A stretch of DNA of 64,000 nucleotides from RGIG8497 sp045593265 (GCA_045593265.1 JAZNWH010000054.1:1-64000), one strand, 5' to 3'; positions 34,729-44,118 are shown, counted from the stretch's first letter. Notes: generated from the sequence alone by a model not told the origin. Made by a program: numbers and translations.

Positions 34729-35640
34729 TTAATTCAATTTAATCCACTCACCAAATTTTAAATCCCATTCCTCCGGATAAAATGGTGAAAAACCAGATGC
34801 AGGGAAAAATGTAATTTCACCAAAATATATTTTCCCATTTATATCATAAAGATCAATTCGCACAAAAGTCATATCACGGGACAAAAGCTTCGCAATCTCC
34901 AACATTTTTTCATATGATTTCGGTTTTGCTATTTCATCATCATAAATAAAACCTCGGCCCACAGGCATTTTTTTCCACTCTTTATCATATATTATGATTT
35001 TTGATGATTGACCTATTGTTCTCTCGGTACAAACAAAACAGCATTTTGGTTCTCCACCGAAGCACATAAACTTATAATCCTTCAACTCTGTTTCTGATTC
35101 ATCTATCATATATTTTTCAGCAATAATTCTGGGTTTCACGTTTTTATAAGGCCATTCTCTGTTCTGCCAAAAATAATCACGCTTAAGACGTCTGTTTATT
35201 TTCTTCCTGGCAGCAGTTATATTAAACTGTGATTTATCTTTGCATATAACAATGCCACCACTGTCATGCGTACATTTGAGCACAAACTGATTTGGGAGCT
35301 TGTCAAAATCAATCTCGTCAAAGCTGTTCCACACACCAAGAAGAGGTATTAGATATTCCTCTCCGATTTTTTCAGCTATGTAATTTCTTACCTCATATTT
35401 ATCAACCATTTTTGCATATTCGGGATTTCTGTCATAAAGCTTTAGCCATTGCAGTTTTTCATTGAATGTTATCGGATTCTGAAGATTAAGTTTTTTCCCG
35501 GTTTTTGCTTTATATAGTTTTTTGAGGTATTCCTCATCCGACATATTTCTATAAAAACCTAAGATACTTAACATCGGCATTCTGTATTTTTTGCTTTTGA
35601 AAAATAATATTACCTTTTCAACTAAAAAACTTTTTGCCAT
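34729..35640 (-). CDS. TupA-like ATP-grasp protein
   Basis: This 303-residue protein matches the ATP-grasp family named after TupA of teichuronopeptide synthesis: 'PITFNEKLQWLKLYDRNP', 'KYEVRNYIAEKIGEEYLIPLLG', 'FVLKCTHDSGGIVICKD' and the C-terminal 'RIDLYDINGKIYFGEITFFPASGF' are the usual blocks. Members sit in capsule or cell-wall glycopolymer clusters and likely ligate an amino acid or phosphate-activated group to a sugar. Here it is alone, with no glycosyltransferase beside it. Upstream 35641-35800 holds only the uxaA terminator and AT-rich sequence. Confidence 0.8.
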   Translation of the reverse strand: MAKSFLVEKVILFFKSKKYRMPMLSILGFYRNMSDEEYLKKLYKAKTGKKLNLQNPITFNEKLQWLKLYDRNPEYAKMVDKYEVRNYIAEKIGEEYLIPLLGVWNSFDEIDFDKLPNQFVLKCTHDSGGIVICKDKSQFNITAARKKINRRLKRDYFWQNREWPYKNVKPRIIAEKYMIDESETELKDYKFMCFGGEPKCCFVCTERTIGQSSKIIIYDKEWKKMPVGRGFIYDDEIAKPKSYEKMLEIAKLLSRDMTFVRIDLYDINGKIYFGEITFFPASGFSPFYPEEWDLKFGEWIKLN

Positions 35641-35772
35641 TATTCATCACCTTATTTCATAATATTAAGATACTTATCAAAATTACTATATCATACTTAT
35701 AATAACATATTGTTTTAAATAAATCAAGAGTATACATACATGTGATAGAAAAATAGCTTTCACAAGAAACAC

Positions 35773-35802
35773 AAAAAATTGCGGCATATGCCGCAATTTT
35801 TT
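35773..35802 (-). terminator. Terminator of the galacturonate operon
   Basis: A perfect palindrome AAAAAATTGCGGCAT / ATGCCGCAATTTTTT overlaps the stop codon of uxaA and gives a classic terminator with a T-run. Confidence 0.85.
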
Positions 35803-37168
35803 ACAGGACAATGGAGTCTTTAAATATGGAAATTTCACGATAGTTGTTAATTTCGTTTTTGGTTTCTTTTCCTGATGCTGTATCAAGAACAAAGTCAAAA
35901 AAATCATCGTCCAGGTCAATACCTTTTAACAAAGGGGATGCATCAAAATCAATCCAGTCTGATTTTTTTAAGGCTAAATTTTCATTGGTGGATATTTTAA
36001 TCGTGGGAACAGGTGCTCCTAAAGGCGTACCTCTGCCTGTTGTGAACAAAATAAGATGAACACCGCAGGCTGTTAAATTGGTAATAGCTACAATGTCGTT
36101 GCCTGGTCCATTTAAAAGAGAAAGACCGTTTTTGTTTAATGTATCTCCGTAACTTAAGACATCCACAATTTCGCCCTGACCGCCTTTTTGAATACAGCCA
36201 AGGGATTTTTCCTCCAAGGTGGTAATTCCGCCTTTTTTATTACCGGGAGACGGATTTTCGTAAACCACCTGATTATGGCTTGTGAAGTAGTCCTTGAAGT
36301 TGTTTACAAGGGATACTGTTTTATTGAAGATTTCTTCGTTTTTGCACCTTTTCATAAGAAGATGTTCTGCACCGAACATTTCAGGCACTTCGGTAAGAAC
36401 ACAGCTTCCACCAAAAGAAATGAGTTTGTCGGAAAATCTGCCAACAAGAGGGTTGGCGGTAATTCCCGAAAGCCCGTCGCTTCCTCCGCATTTTAAACCC
36501 ACCTTTAATTTTGAAACGGGAATATCCTGTTTTTCAAAACTGTCAGCATATTCTTTTAGTTCATTTATAAGCTTTATACCCTCGGCAATTTCGTCTTCAA
36601 AGTCCTGACAATTTAAGAATTTAACTCTGTTTTCATCAATGTTACCTAAAACCTTTTTAAACTCTTCGATATTGTTATTTTCACACCCTAAGCCAAGAAC
36701 AAGGACACCCCCTGCGTTAGGGTGATTTACAAGACCTTTTAAAATAAGCTGTGTTGTTTTATGGTCATCTCCAAGCTGAGAACAGCCGAAGGGATGTGGG
36801 AAGGAAAATGCCCCTGTTTCCTTTGAGAGCTTTTCAGAGATTTTATTTACGCATCCAACGGTGTTTACAATCCATATGTCGTTTCTTATGCCCACATCAC
36901 CATTTTTTCGGATGTAGCCTTTGAAAGTTTTATTGGATTGCTTTTTAGGTTCTGGGCTAAAGGGAGAATATGTGTATTCGATTTTCCCCGACAAGTTTGT
37001 TTTTAAATTATGGGTATGTACAAGGTCGCCCTTTTTTATGGTTTCCGTTGCGTGCCCTATAGCCTCACCGTATTTAATTATATTTTCACCTTTCAAAATA
37101 TCTTTTAAAGCATATTTGTGCCCGTCAGCTAAATTAACTTCAACATTATCTTTTTTGTTTATAACCAT
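35801..37168 (-). CDS. uxaA: Altronate dehydratase
   Basis: UxaA dehydrates D-altronate to 2-keto-3-deoxygluconate in galacturonate breakdown. The 455-residue protein has the N-terminal SAF-like segment (to about residue 70) and the large catalytic domain with 'GYIRKNGDVGIRNDIWIVNTVGC', 'PHPFGCSQLGDD', 'GLKCGGSDGLSGITANP' and 'TTGRGTPLGAPVPTIKI', the conserved UxaA/GarD blocks. It begins inside the end of uxaB (10-base overlap), with AAAGGAG upstream. The terminal palindrome overlaps its stop codon. Confidence 0.92.
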   Translation of the reverse strand: MVINKKDNVEVNLADGHKYALKDILKGENIIKYGEAIGHATETIKKGDLVHTHNLKTNLSGKIEYTYSPFSPEPKKQSNKTFKGYIRKNGDVGIRNDIWIVNTVGCVNKISEKLSKETGAFSFPHPFGCSQLGDDHKTTQLILKGLVNHPNAGGVLVLGLGCENNNIEEFKKVLGNIDENRVKFLNCQDFEDEIAEGIKLINELKEYADSFEKQDIPVSKLKVGLKCGGSDGLSGITANPLVGRFSDKLISFGGSCVLTEVPEMFGAEHLLMKRCKNEEIFNKTVSLVNNFKDYFTSHNQVVYENPSPGNKKGGITTLEEKSLGCIQKGGQGEIVDVLSYGDTLNKNGLSLLNGPGNDIVAITNLTACGVHLILFTTGRGTPLGAPVPTIKISTNENLALKKSDWIDFDASPLLKGIDLDDDFFDFVLDTASGKETKNEINNYREISIFKDSIVL

Positions 37169-38412
37169 TTTTGGACTTCTCCTTTAAGAAAGCTTAAATC
37201 GGTATCCCAGAAAAAAGTGTTTGAAAGAATTTCTTCTACAGATTTTTTTTTCATAAAATCCATTACTTCTTTTGCGTCATTAGGAGTACCCTTTTTGTAG
37301 AATTCAATTAACTTTGCAAGAGAGAAGCAAAGATTTTCGGGCATCTTGTCAAAACGCTTGATGTATTCAAGAATTGACGGAAGCACACGTACTTTAAATT
37401 TACTTACCGAATTAAGAGAAATTGCAGAACAAAAGTGCTTTATATATGGGTTTTCAAATCTTGTGAAAACGTTTTGTGCATAATCATTTAATTCTTTTTC
37501 AGGCAAATCAAGGGTAGGTATAATTTCTTCATATACGCATTTCTTCACAAATGTTGAAATTTTTTCGTTATTCATACACTCTCCTACAGTCTCAACACCC
37601 TCTAAAAGTGCAAAAGGTATCATAGAAGTGTGAGCGCCGTTTAAAATGCGAACTTTACGGGTACGGTACATTTCAAGATTATCTGTTATAATTACATTAA
37701 GACCACACTTGTCAAAAGGCAAATCACAAAGAGCATTTTCATCTCCCTCAATTACCCACAAATGGAAAAACTCCGAGGTGTTAAACAATTTATCATCACC
37801 ACAAAGGTCTGCTTCGTCTTTTGGGTAGCCTGTGTTTATTCTGTCAACTAAAGTGTTACAGAAAATATTCTCGGTATTTATCCATTTTATAAAGTCTTCG
37901 CCAAGACTCCATAATTTTGCATATTTCACAACAATTTCTTTTAATTTCGTGCCATTCTTATCAATTAGCTCACAGGGAAGAAATACAAAGCCATCAAGAC
38001 CTTTTGAAAATCTTTCGTAAAGCAGACGTGTTACCTTTGCAGGGAAAGATTTTGGAGGAGTATCATCAAATTTGTCTGTTTCGACAAATTCAATTCCTGC
38101 TTCTGTGGTGTTGGAAATTATGTATTTAAAATCTGAATCTTCGGCAAGGTTTATGTATTTTTCAAATTCCGTATATGGGTTTACCGAGTCATTAATACAG
38201 CAAATCTTTGTTTCTTCAACACCCTCGACGCCTCTTATTAAATGACTGTACTGATAATTCTGTGCCTTTAAAAGTTCAACCATTCCCATTTCAATGGGCT
38301 GAACAACAGTAACAGAAATATCTGTGTTGCAGTTGTCATTCATTTTCTGGAACATCCAGTCGCAAAAGCCTCTTAAAAATCCGCCTTCACCAAATTGTAT
38401 AATTTTAGTCAT
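37159..38412 (-). CDS. uxaB: Tagaturonate reductase
   Basis: UxaB reduces tagaturonate to altronate with NADH. The ~417-residue protein belongs to the mannitol dehydrogenase family: 'IIQFGEGGFLRGF' is the dinucleotide-binding start, 'VDRINTGYP' and 'YRTRKVRILNGAHTSM' are active-site segments with the catalytic lysine. The frame is open to 38445; ATG 38412 is chosen because GGAG lies six bases upstream. Together with uxaA and the GH4 enzyme it forms a galacturonate pathway. UxaC and the KDG kinase/aldolase are not in this window. Confidence 0.92.
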   Translation of the reverse strand: MTKIIQFGEGGFLRGFCDWMFQKMNDNCNTDISVTVVQPIEMGMVELLKAQNYQYSHLIRGVEGVEETKICCINDSVNPYTEFEKYINLAEDSDFKYIISNTTEAGIEFVETDKFDDTPPKSFPAKVTRLLYERFSKGLDGFVFLPCELIDKNGTKLKEIVVKYAKLWSLGEDFIKWINTENIFCNTLVDRINTGYPKDEADLCGDDKLFNTSEFFHLWVIEGDENALCDLPFDKCGLNVIITDNLEMYRTRKVRILNGAHTSMIPFALLEGVETVGECMNNEKISTFVKKCVYEEIIPTLDLPEKELNDYAQNVFTRFENPYIKHFCSAISLNSVSKFKVRVLPSILEYIKRFDKMPENLCFSLAKLIEFYKKGTPNDAKEVMDFMKKKSVEEILSNTFFWDTDLSFLKGEVQKWL

Positions 38413-38417
38413 ATTAA

Positions 38418-38605
38418 TCTCCATTCCGCCGCCATACGTCGGCACAAATAGTAATTAATTTCTCTTATCCGTATGGCAAGGAATGATAAGAGATTAATAT
38501 GCCCATGTGCGTTTCTTTGCAAAAGCAAAGAAAATTTCGCACGGGCTGTTTAAATCCGCCGGGGGCAATAACGTGAAAGGAACTTTCACGTTATTCTCCT
38601 TATGC
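38418..38605 (-). repeat. Intra-operon repeat element, copy B
   Basis: This stretch between the serine hydrolase gene and uxaB resembles 14985-15147 between potA and potB. Both hold AAGGAG-N-AACGTGA..TCACGTT, a hairpin GCCCGTGCG...CGCACATGGGC with a variable inner stem, TTTAAA, CTTATC and ATTACTATTTGT, in the same order and in the same orientation to the genes. The uxaB-proximal 30 bases also occur before tspO (6541-6570). Confidence 0.72.
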
Positions 38606-40059
38606 CATTTTTGCAGTTGCATAGCCATTATATTCTCTAAGGAAATCTTCACCGGCACCGAACATTCTTATTCCTGCAGTTAAATCGTCATTAAAGCCGA
38701 ATAAAAAGCTTGCATTGCCGAAATATTTGTCAATAATCTGAATTTTTATCTGTAACTGATTTTCGTGAGTCCATTTTGCAGAGGCTGCACATTTATAGTA
38801 ATTGCCCTTTGCAAAAACAGTAGCAATCTCATCGGAATACCCTTCTTGTGGGAATATGCCAAATTCATTCTGCCAAGACCGAAGTAAAGGGTCTTTTCGC
38901 CTTGCTCGTTAACATAATTAAATTCACATTTTCCGTCATCGCCAAAGTTAAATGTAAATTCTGTAATGCCCATAGGGTTTTCATTACAAATGTATTTTTT
39001 GCCGTTGATTTTTTCCTGAACAGGGGAATTTATTTCGTTTTTAAGGAAATATAACAGTTTTTCTCCGATCGGTTCGCCTGTATATTCTTCAAGTGGGGAG
39101 TCTTGCGCATTACTGTAAATCAAATCAAAGTAATATTCTATAACAGTTGTTTTAAAGTGTTGGGAATCCATAGTGTCTGCGTTAATAACAAAAATCATAT
39201 CTTTGTCGGGAGAACAAACTGCGTACTGACAACCCATACCGTTAAAGTAAAATGAGTTTTCACGGGTTCTCCAGAACTGATATCCGTAACCGAGATCATC
39301 ATGTTCCACAATACCAAAGGAAGAGTTATTAATAAGATTTGATGTTGCAGTTTTTATGTATTCTTCATTAAGAAGCTGTTCTCCGTTCCATGAACCACCG
39401 TTTAAAACAAAACGTGCAGATTTTAATAAATCCATAGATTTCATTATAAGTGCAGAATCGCTCCAGGAATGTCCGCCGGGGCAGGTGAGCATCTGTGCAT
39501 CCTTTACACCTATTTTGTCAAAAAGCTTCTCATTTAAGTATTCAACTAACTTTTTGCCTGTTACTCTTTCAACCATAGAACCTAAAATAAAGGAGCCTGT
39601 TGAATCGTAATTCCAGATAGTACCTGATGGACGGGATTCTGTTAATGGATTTTCAAAATAAAACTTAACTCTGTCGTCAGTTTTGGCAGCGAACCAGTTG
39701 CGTTCAGGTTTTACTGTGCTCATCATAAGCATATGCTTAATTGTCTGATTTTTGAAATTTTCGTCAGTGATGTTTTTGGTTTCTTCAGGAAAATATTTTG
39801 CTATTTTGTCATCAAGATTAATTTTCCCGTCCTGCTCTAAAAAGCCTACAGCAAGGGAAACAAAACTTTTGGTTACTGAGTACATTCTGTGCGGGAAATC
39901 GCGGTGGAATGGTGCCCAATATTTTTCAAAGTAAATTTCATTACCGCGAGCCATTATGATTGAATGTATGCAGCATCCTCTGTTTTCAAGAATATTAAGA
40001 AATTGTTTTAAATTTTCGGTGGATACGCCCACCTTTTCAGGGGTTGTGTAATTAAACAT
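38600..40059 (-). CDS. Serine hydrolase of the class C beta-lactamase family, frameshifted near the 3' end
   Basis: This beta-lactamase/D-alanyl-esterase-type enzyme has the catalytic SVTK motif (about residue 65) and the YDS (YxN-like) motif at about residue 148. In this operon it may be an esterase acting on acetylated or methylated pectin fragments. The frame from ATG 40059 (AAAGGAG upstream) stops at 38746. However, codons in another frame continue smoothly (EGYSDEIATVFAKGNYY... to ...GYATAKMA) to a stop at 38600. A one-base loss near 38840-38860, where the minus strand reads GCATATTCCCAC, would explain this. It is either a sequencing error or a real C-terminal change. Confidence 0.78.
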
Positions 40060-40071
40060 ATTCATTCTCCT

Positions 40072-41460
40072 TTACTTATACATTACAAGATATTCTTTTG
40101 TATTTTCAACCATTTCATTAAATAATTTCTTCGCATCTGCAATAGAGCAGGTAGTAAGTGCATCATTTGCAAACACATCAAAAATTTCATCAAGGGAGCG
40201 ATTTGCTATTGCTTTATCAAGAGCTTCCTGCTGAGTACATGCTCTTGATATAAGAGGCAGAATCTGAGGTGGAATTTCTCCTGCCATAACAGGTGTTAAA
40301 ACTCCGTCGCGGAAAACTGCATTGGTTTCAACAACTGCTCCCATCGGAAGGTCAGGCAATTGTCCCTTATTGGGGATATTTACATTGGTTACCAAATCAC
40401 AAAGGCCCAAAAGTGCTCTCATCTGGTCAACACCCTCTTCGCCTGTTGTTTTGATTTCCACTTTTTCTTTTCCGTTTCGGTAGTTTTCGCTCTTTTCAAG
40501 ACGCTCTTGAAGATTTTTCTTTCTCCAGGAAACGGGAGTTAATGAATAACACCAGGTGTTTACTGTGTCGGGGTCTTTTAAGTACCACTTGCCCGGACAG
40601 AATTCAGCTAAATGTCTGTCGCCTGCGGCAGCAATAACACCGTAGCGGTCAAAAAGGTCCATTTTAACCCTTTCTGCACTGCCGAAATTACTGTTGAGCC
40701 AATGTTTTTCATTTACATCTCCGTAGCCAAGCTCTTTATATTTTTCAACGAATTTTTTATAAACAGGGTATAAATCCATATTGTTATAGGTAGCTTCTGT
40801 AAGCCAGGTAAAGTGATTTACACCTACAGGATTTACTTTGATATCCTGTCTTTTTGCTACATCAATATCGCAGAATTCCTTTAATGCCTTTCTTAAAATA
40901 TCCTGTGTTGAAAAAACCTCATGACAGCATCCGAATGCTTTTATTTCAGGGAATACTCTGTAAAGAGTTTTTGTGCAAAGGGTCATAGGGTTAGTATAGT
41001 TTATTACCCAGGCATCGGGAGAATATTCTTTTATGTAAAGGGCAATTTCCTCATATATAGGAACTGTTCTCATAGCACGGATTATTCCGCCCGGTCCTGT
41101 TGTATCTCCTACTGACTGGAAAATTCCGTATTTTTCGGGTGTGTGAACATCAGATTCCATATCATCAAAGGTTCCCGGAAGAATAGAGATGATAACAAAA
41201 TCTGCACCGCTTAGAGCATCCTTTGGTGTTTTGCATGCGTGGTAATTCCAGTTTGATTTTGCACCCTCGCAGGAGTTGAACATATTTCCAATTTCTTCGT
41301 TGTGTACGGAGGCTTCAAAATCAATGTCGTAGAGATAAACATCACCTGATATATCGTCGCAGGAAACAAGGTCGCTCATAAGACCCCATGCCCAGCCACG
41401 GGAACCACCGCCGATATATGCAATTTTAATTTCTGTAACTTTATTATCTGTGCGTTTCAT
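40072..41460 (-). CDS. GH4-family glycosidase, probable alpha-galacturonidase
   Basis: This ~462-residue NAD- and metal-dependent glycosidase of family GH4 has the Rossmann motif 'IAYIGGGSRGWAWG', 'TNPMTLCTKTLY', the metal-binding 'CCHEVF' and 'VGVNHFTW'. Within GH4 the sequence 'GDTTGPGGIIRAMRTVPIY' and the neighbouring uxaA and uxaB favour an alpha-galacturonidase acting on galacturonide oligomers in the cytoplasm. The ATG at 41460 has AAAGGA eight bases upstream; the frame is open to 41499. It is the first gene of the operon and divergent from the AraC regulator. Confidence 0.82.
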   Translation of the reverse strand: MKRTDNKVTEIKIAYIGGGSRGWAWGLMSDLVSCDDISGDVYLYDIDFEASVHNEEIGNMFNSCEGAKSNWNYHACKTPKDALSGADFVIISILPGTFDDMESDVHTPEKYGIFQSVGDTTGPGGIIRAMRTVPIYEEIALYIKEYSPDAWVINYTNPMTLCTKTLYRVFPEIKAFGCCHEVFSTQDILRKALKEFCDIDVAKRQDIKVNPVGVNHFTWLTEATYNNMDLYPVYKKFVEKYKELGYGDVNEKHWLNSNFGSAERVKMDLFDRYGVIAAAGDRHLAEFCPGKWYLKDPDTVNTWCYSLTPVSWRKKNLQERLEKSENYRNGKEKVEIKTTGEEGVDQMRALLGLCDLVTNVNIPNKGQLPDLPMGAVVETNAVFRDGVLTPVMAGEIPPQILPLISRACTQQEALDKAIANRSLDEIFDVFANDALTTCSIADAKKLFNEMVENTKEYLVMYK

Positions 41461-41588
41461 AGCTTTGTTCCTTTCATTAAATAATAAATTCTTATACAAG
41501 CTTATTCTACAACAATATTTTTTAAATTAATACTAATATATTGCTTTTTTTAAAGAAATGCTATAAAATATTGATGTGAGGTGGTAAT

Positions 41589-42356
41589 ATGTTTGTAGAA
41601 GAAACAGAAAATTTTTTCGTGGATAAATCCTTTTCAAATTTAAAAATGCCCTCAATGCACTGTCATTCAACCTATGAGCTGTATTATCTTGAGGCGGGAA
41701 GCAGAGAATACTTTGTTGAGGACAAGTTCTTTTCGGTAACATCGGGAAGCTTTGTTTTGATTTCGCCCTACAAGCTTCACAGAACAGGTGGCGATTATGC
41801 ATCAAGAACTCTTGTTGGCTTTTCAAAGGATTTTTTAAAGAAAACCTTTTCAGACTCTGCTATCGATAAAATTTTAAAATGCTTTGAGAAAACGCTGATA
41901 GTACCTACCGAAACAGAAAGAGAGTCCCTTGTTTCAAAATTAAGACAGATTGAAAATACAAAAGACGAAACCCTTGCATCTGTTGCACTTTTTTCTCTTT
42001 TGATAGAGCTTGCAGGGTGCAAAAGTGAAGTCTTTGGCGATGAACGTATAAGTGAAATAATTGAATATATCAACGAAAATTATTCTCATATACAATCAAT
42101 AGAGCAAATTGCAGATAACTTTTACATATCAAAGTACCACCTTTGCAGAATGTTCAAAGCATCAATGAAAATGACGGTAATTGACTACCTTAACAGTATA
42201 AAAATAAAAAATGCCTGCGCATATCTTCGCACAACCAATAAAAATATAACAGATATTGCACTTCTCACAGGCTTTAATTCTCCTACATATTTTACCAACG
42301 TCTTCAAAAAAATTATGGGCAAAAGCCCGTCCCAATATAAAAAAAACGGTGCATAA
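41589..42356 (+). CDS. AraC-family regulator, probable regulator of the galacturonate operon
   Basis: This 255-residue regulator has an N-terminal cupin sensing domain with the metal/ligand pattern 'PSMHCHSTYELYYLEAGSREY' and a C-terminal AraC DNA-binding domain ('SIEQIADNFYISKYHLCRMFKA', 'ITDIALLTGFNSPTYFTNVFKK'). It is transcribed away from the GH4-uxaBA operon with a 128-base intergenic region, the usual layout for a local activator. GAGGTGG precedes the ATG. A strong terminator follows. Confidence 0.87.
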   Translation: MFVEETENFFVDKSFSNLKMPSMHCHSTYELYYLEAGSREYFVEDKFFSVTSGSFVLISPYKLHRTGGDYASRTLVGFSKDFLKKTFSDSAIDKILKCFEKTLIVPTETERESLVSKLRQIENTKDETLASVALFSLLIELAGCKSEVFGDERISEIIEYINENYSHIQSIEQIADNFYISKYHLCRMFKASMKMTVIDYLNSIKIKNACAYLRTTNKNITDIALLTGFNSPTYFTNVFKKIMGKSPSQYKKNGA

Positions 42357-42380
42357 GAGGTATGTTGTTAAGGACAGCAA

Positions 42381-42422
42381 CGATAAAAGGCTGAACGATT
42401 GATTTCGTTCAGCCTTTTATCG
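42381..42422. terminator. Bidirectional terminator after the AraC gene
   Basis: A perfect 18-bp stem (42381-42398 with 42405-42422, loop TTGATT) is the longest terminator in the window. Confidence 0.85.
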
Positions 42423-42453
42423 TAGGGTTCGGCGCTTTACAACAAACCCTATT

Positions 42454-42478
42454 GTAGGGGACGATGCCCACATCGTCC
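42454..42478 (+). repeat. REP repeat, copy 1
   Basis: These 25 bases (GTAGGGGACGATGCCCACAT plus CGTCC) are identical to 43721-43745 and, inverted, to 43881-43905. The last two lie inside the RAYT transposase gene. Confidence 0.85.
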
Positions 42479-42554
42479 TGTTTTTAAGGTTTTAGGATAT
42501 CCTGAATTATTGGAAGATGCGATACATCTTCCATGTTTGTTATAGGGGCGGACA

Positions 42555-43322
42555 TTATTTATACAGTGCTAAATCTGTAAATGCTACATAACAATCTCCA
42601 ACTTCGTCAGATTTAACTTTAATTGTTAATTGGTTCACTCCTTTGACATCTAAGTCGAATTTAAATGAAGTTGATGTTGTAAGATACGGAATTTTATATA
42701 ATAGTTTATTATCACCGTAAATCCATACATATGCAGGAACTTGCGAATTCAATTGTCTATCCATAGTTGATGTTTTAATTTTTTTTGGAAGTAAAATGGT
42801 CCCATTAAAATTTTTATACTGGCTATTTAAAGGGTATGAAATTTTAATATCTGATTGATCTTCATCATCTTGTAGATATCCAGCGTATCTATACAATATA
42901 ATACCATTGTTGTAAGTAGTACTATTATAATCTTCAACAGTTCCATTTATAACTGCAAAATCAGCATTTGTTCTTGCTTCCTTATAATCATTATACTGCA
43001 TCTTATGCAAATAATTATCAGGTTTTGTCTGGTCTTTCTTTCCAATGTAAACGCTCTGCGTTACTCCGTCCCACTCAACATCTTTACCAAAAGCATTGGA
43101 AATCGCACGAACAGGTAAGTATGTAGTTCCATTCATTGTAAATGGTTCAACTACATTTCCGTTTGCATCCTTTGGAACAATTTCTCCGCCATCAATGTAA
43201 ATTTTGATGTTGTTGTAGAACAACTCTGCAGTTTCGCTGATTTGCTTTGAAAATACAATTCCACTTGTAAACATTGTACCAATTAAAACACCTGCTATTA
43301 GCCCTTGTAATCTTTTTTTCAT
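42555..43322 (-). CDS. Secreted stalk-domain protein with C-terminal NPCBM-like module
   Basis: This 255-residue exported protein has a signal peptide (to about residue 25), a copper-amine-oxidase-type stalk (about 35-95, 'VEPFTMNGTTYLPVRAISNAFG...VEWDGVTQSVYIG') and a C-terminal beta-sandwich (about 100-255, with 'TSFKFDLDVKGVNQLTIKV' and 'VAFTDLALYK') resembling NPCBM putative carbohydrate-binding modules. It probably binds surface or host glycans. It lies just upstream of, and divergent from, the RHH-RAYT unit. Good ribosome-binding site GGAGG before the ATG. Confidence 0.8.
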   Translation of the reverse strand: MKKRLQGLIAGVLIGTMFTSGIVFSKQISETAELFYNNIKIYIDGGEIVPKDANGNVVEPFTMNGTTYLPVRAISNAFGKDVEWDGVTQSVYIGKKDQTKPDNYLHKMQYNDYKEARTNADFAVINGTVEDYNSTTYNNGIILYRYAGYLQDDEDQSDIKISYPLNSQYKNFNGTILLPKKIKTSTMDRQLNSQVPAYVWIYGDNKLLYKIPYLTTSTSFKFDLDVKGVNQLTIKVKSDEVGDCYVAFTDLALYK

Positions 43323-43418
43323 TTTGTTTTACCTCCGTATATGTTATAGATTATGTTATATATCATAACATATGTTTGCAACATTTGTCAATATATAATA
43401 TATGTGAGGTGAACTGTT

Positions 43419-43607
43419 ATGGAAGATAAGCTCATTATAAATAAAAAGAATTTAAAAGGGGAAGACGGATATAAAACATTCTCTGTTCGTATAAAAGAAG
43501 ATACTGTTATAAAACTGAATAAACTGTCAGAAGAAACAAATCGCTCAAGAAATGAGCTAATTAACATTTTATTGGATTATGCTATTGATAATAGCAAGGT
43601 GAAATAA
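43419..43607 (+). CDS. Ribbon-helix-helix protein coupled to the RAYT transposase
   Basis: This 62-residue protein has the Arc/MetJ-type pattern: a beta strand (KTFSVRIKEDTVIKLNKLSE) then two helices (TNRSRNELINILLDYAIDN). It likely binds DNA as a dimer. The stop codon shares its last base with the ATG of the transposase gene (TAATG), so the two are translationally coupled and probably act together, for example as a repressor of the transposase. Confidence 0.78.
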   Translation: MEDKLIINKKNLKGEDGYKTFSVRIKEDTVIKLNKLSEETNRSRNELINILLDYAIDNSKVK

Positions 43608-44101
43608 TGGATTTACCGAAACGCAAACCGACAAGATTGAAAGGATATGATTATTCTACACCAGGAGCATATTTTATTACGATATGCGTAAAAGAGAGAA
43701 AAGAATTGTTGTCAAAAATTGTAGGGGACGATGCCCACATCGTCCCGGGGAATAGTCTATCTAAAATCGGTTTGATATGTGATAAATATATTAATAATAT
43801 AAACATTAAATACGAAAATGTAACAGTTGATAAATATGTGATAATGCCAAATCATATTCATTTTATTATATTTCTTCACGGGACGATGTGGGCATCGTCC
43901 CCTACAAAGAATATTGAAACAATCATTCGTTCTTTTAAAACAATGGTAACAAAAGAAATTGGTTTTTCTATATGGCAGAGATCATATCACGACCATATCA
44001 TTCGTGATGAAAAAGATTATCAGAAGATATGGGAATATATAGATACAAATCCATTAAAATGGAATTTAGATTGTTTTTACAATGACGAAACCGAGGCGTG
44101 A
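43607..44101 (+). CDS. REP-associated tyrosine transposase (RAYT, IS200-like Y1 fold)
   Basis: This 164-residue RAYT begins with 'RKPTRLKGYDYSTPGAYFIT', has the HUH metal motif 'NHIHFII' (about residues 81-87) and the tyrosine-helix region 'WQRSYHDHIIRDEKDYQKIW' with the candidate nucleophilic Tyr. Two segments are translated from REP DNA: 'VGDDAHIVPG' (43721-43745) and 'GTMWASSPT' (43881-43905), which are inverted copies of one 25-base repeat. It is coupled to the RHH gene and ends in a terminator that includes its stop codon. Confidence 0.88.
   Translation: MDLPKRKPTRLKGYDYSTPGAYFITICVKERKELLSKIVGDDAHIVPGNSLSKIGLICDKYINNINIKYENVTVDKYVIMPNHIHFIIFLHGTMWASSPTKNIETIIRSFKTMVTKEIGFSIWQRSYHDHIIRDEKDYQKIWEYIDTNPLKWNLDCFYNDETEA
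43721..43745 (+). repeat. REP repeat, copy 2 (inside the transposase gene)
   Basis: This copy is identical to 42454-42478 over 25 bases and in frame within the RAYT coding sequence. Confidence 0.85.
43881..43905 (-). repeat. REP repeat, copy 3, inverted (inside the transposase gene)
   Basis: This is the exact reverse complement of the other two copies. With copy 2 it brackets about 135 bases of the RAYT gene as an inverted pair. Confidence 0.85.
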
Positions 44102-44118
44102 ATTTCACACCTCGGTTT
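44088..44118 (+). terminator. Terminator at the end of the RAYT gene
   Basis: AAACCGAGG (44088-44096) pairs with CCTCGGTTT (44110-44118), and the inner bases CGTGA/TCAC also pair. The TGA stop codon lies inside the hairpin. Confidence 0.75.

Noticed and set aside
38480..38600. GTG-initiated mini-ORFs with AAGGAG at the start of both repeat elements
   Set aside because: The reading frames in the two copies (here and at 15,060-15,135) give unrelated peptides, so the shared DNA is not conserved as protein.
43419..44101. Toxin-antitoxin module
   Set aside because: The ribbon-helix-helix protein could be an antitoxin, but its partner is clearly a RAYT transposase with HUH motif, not a toxin.
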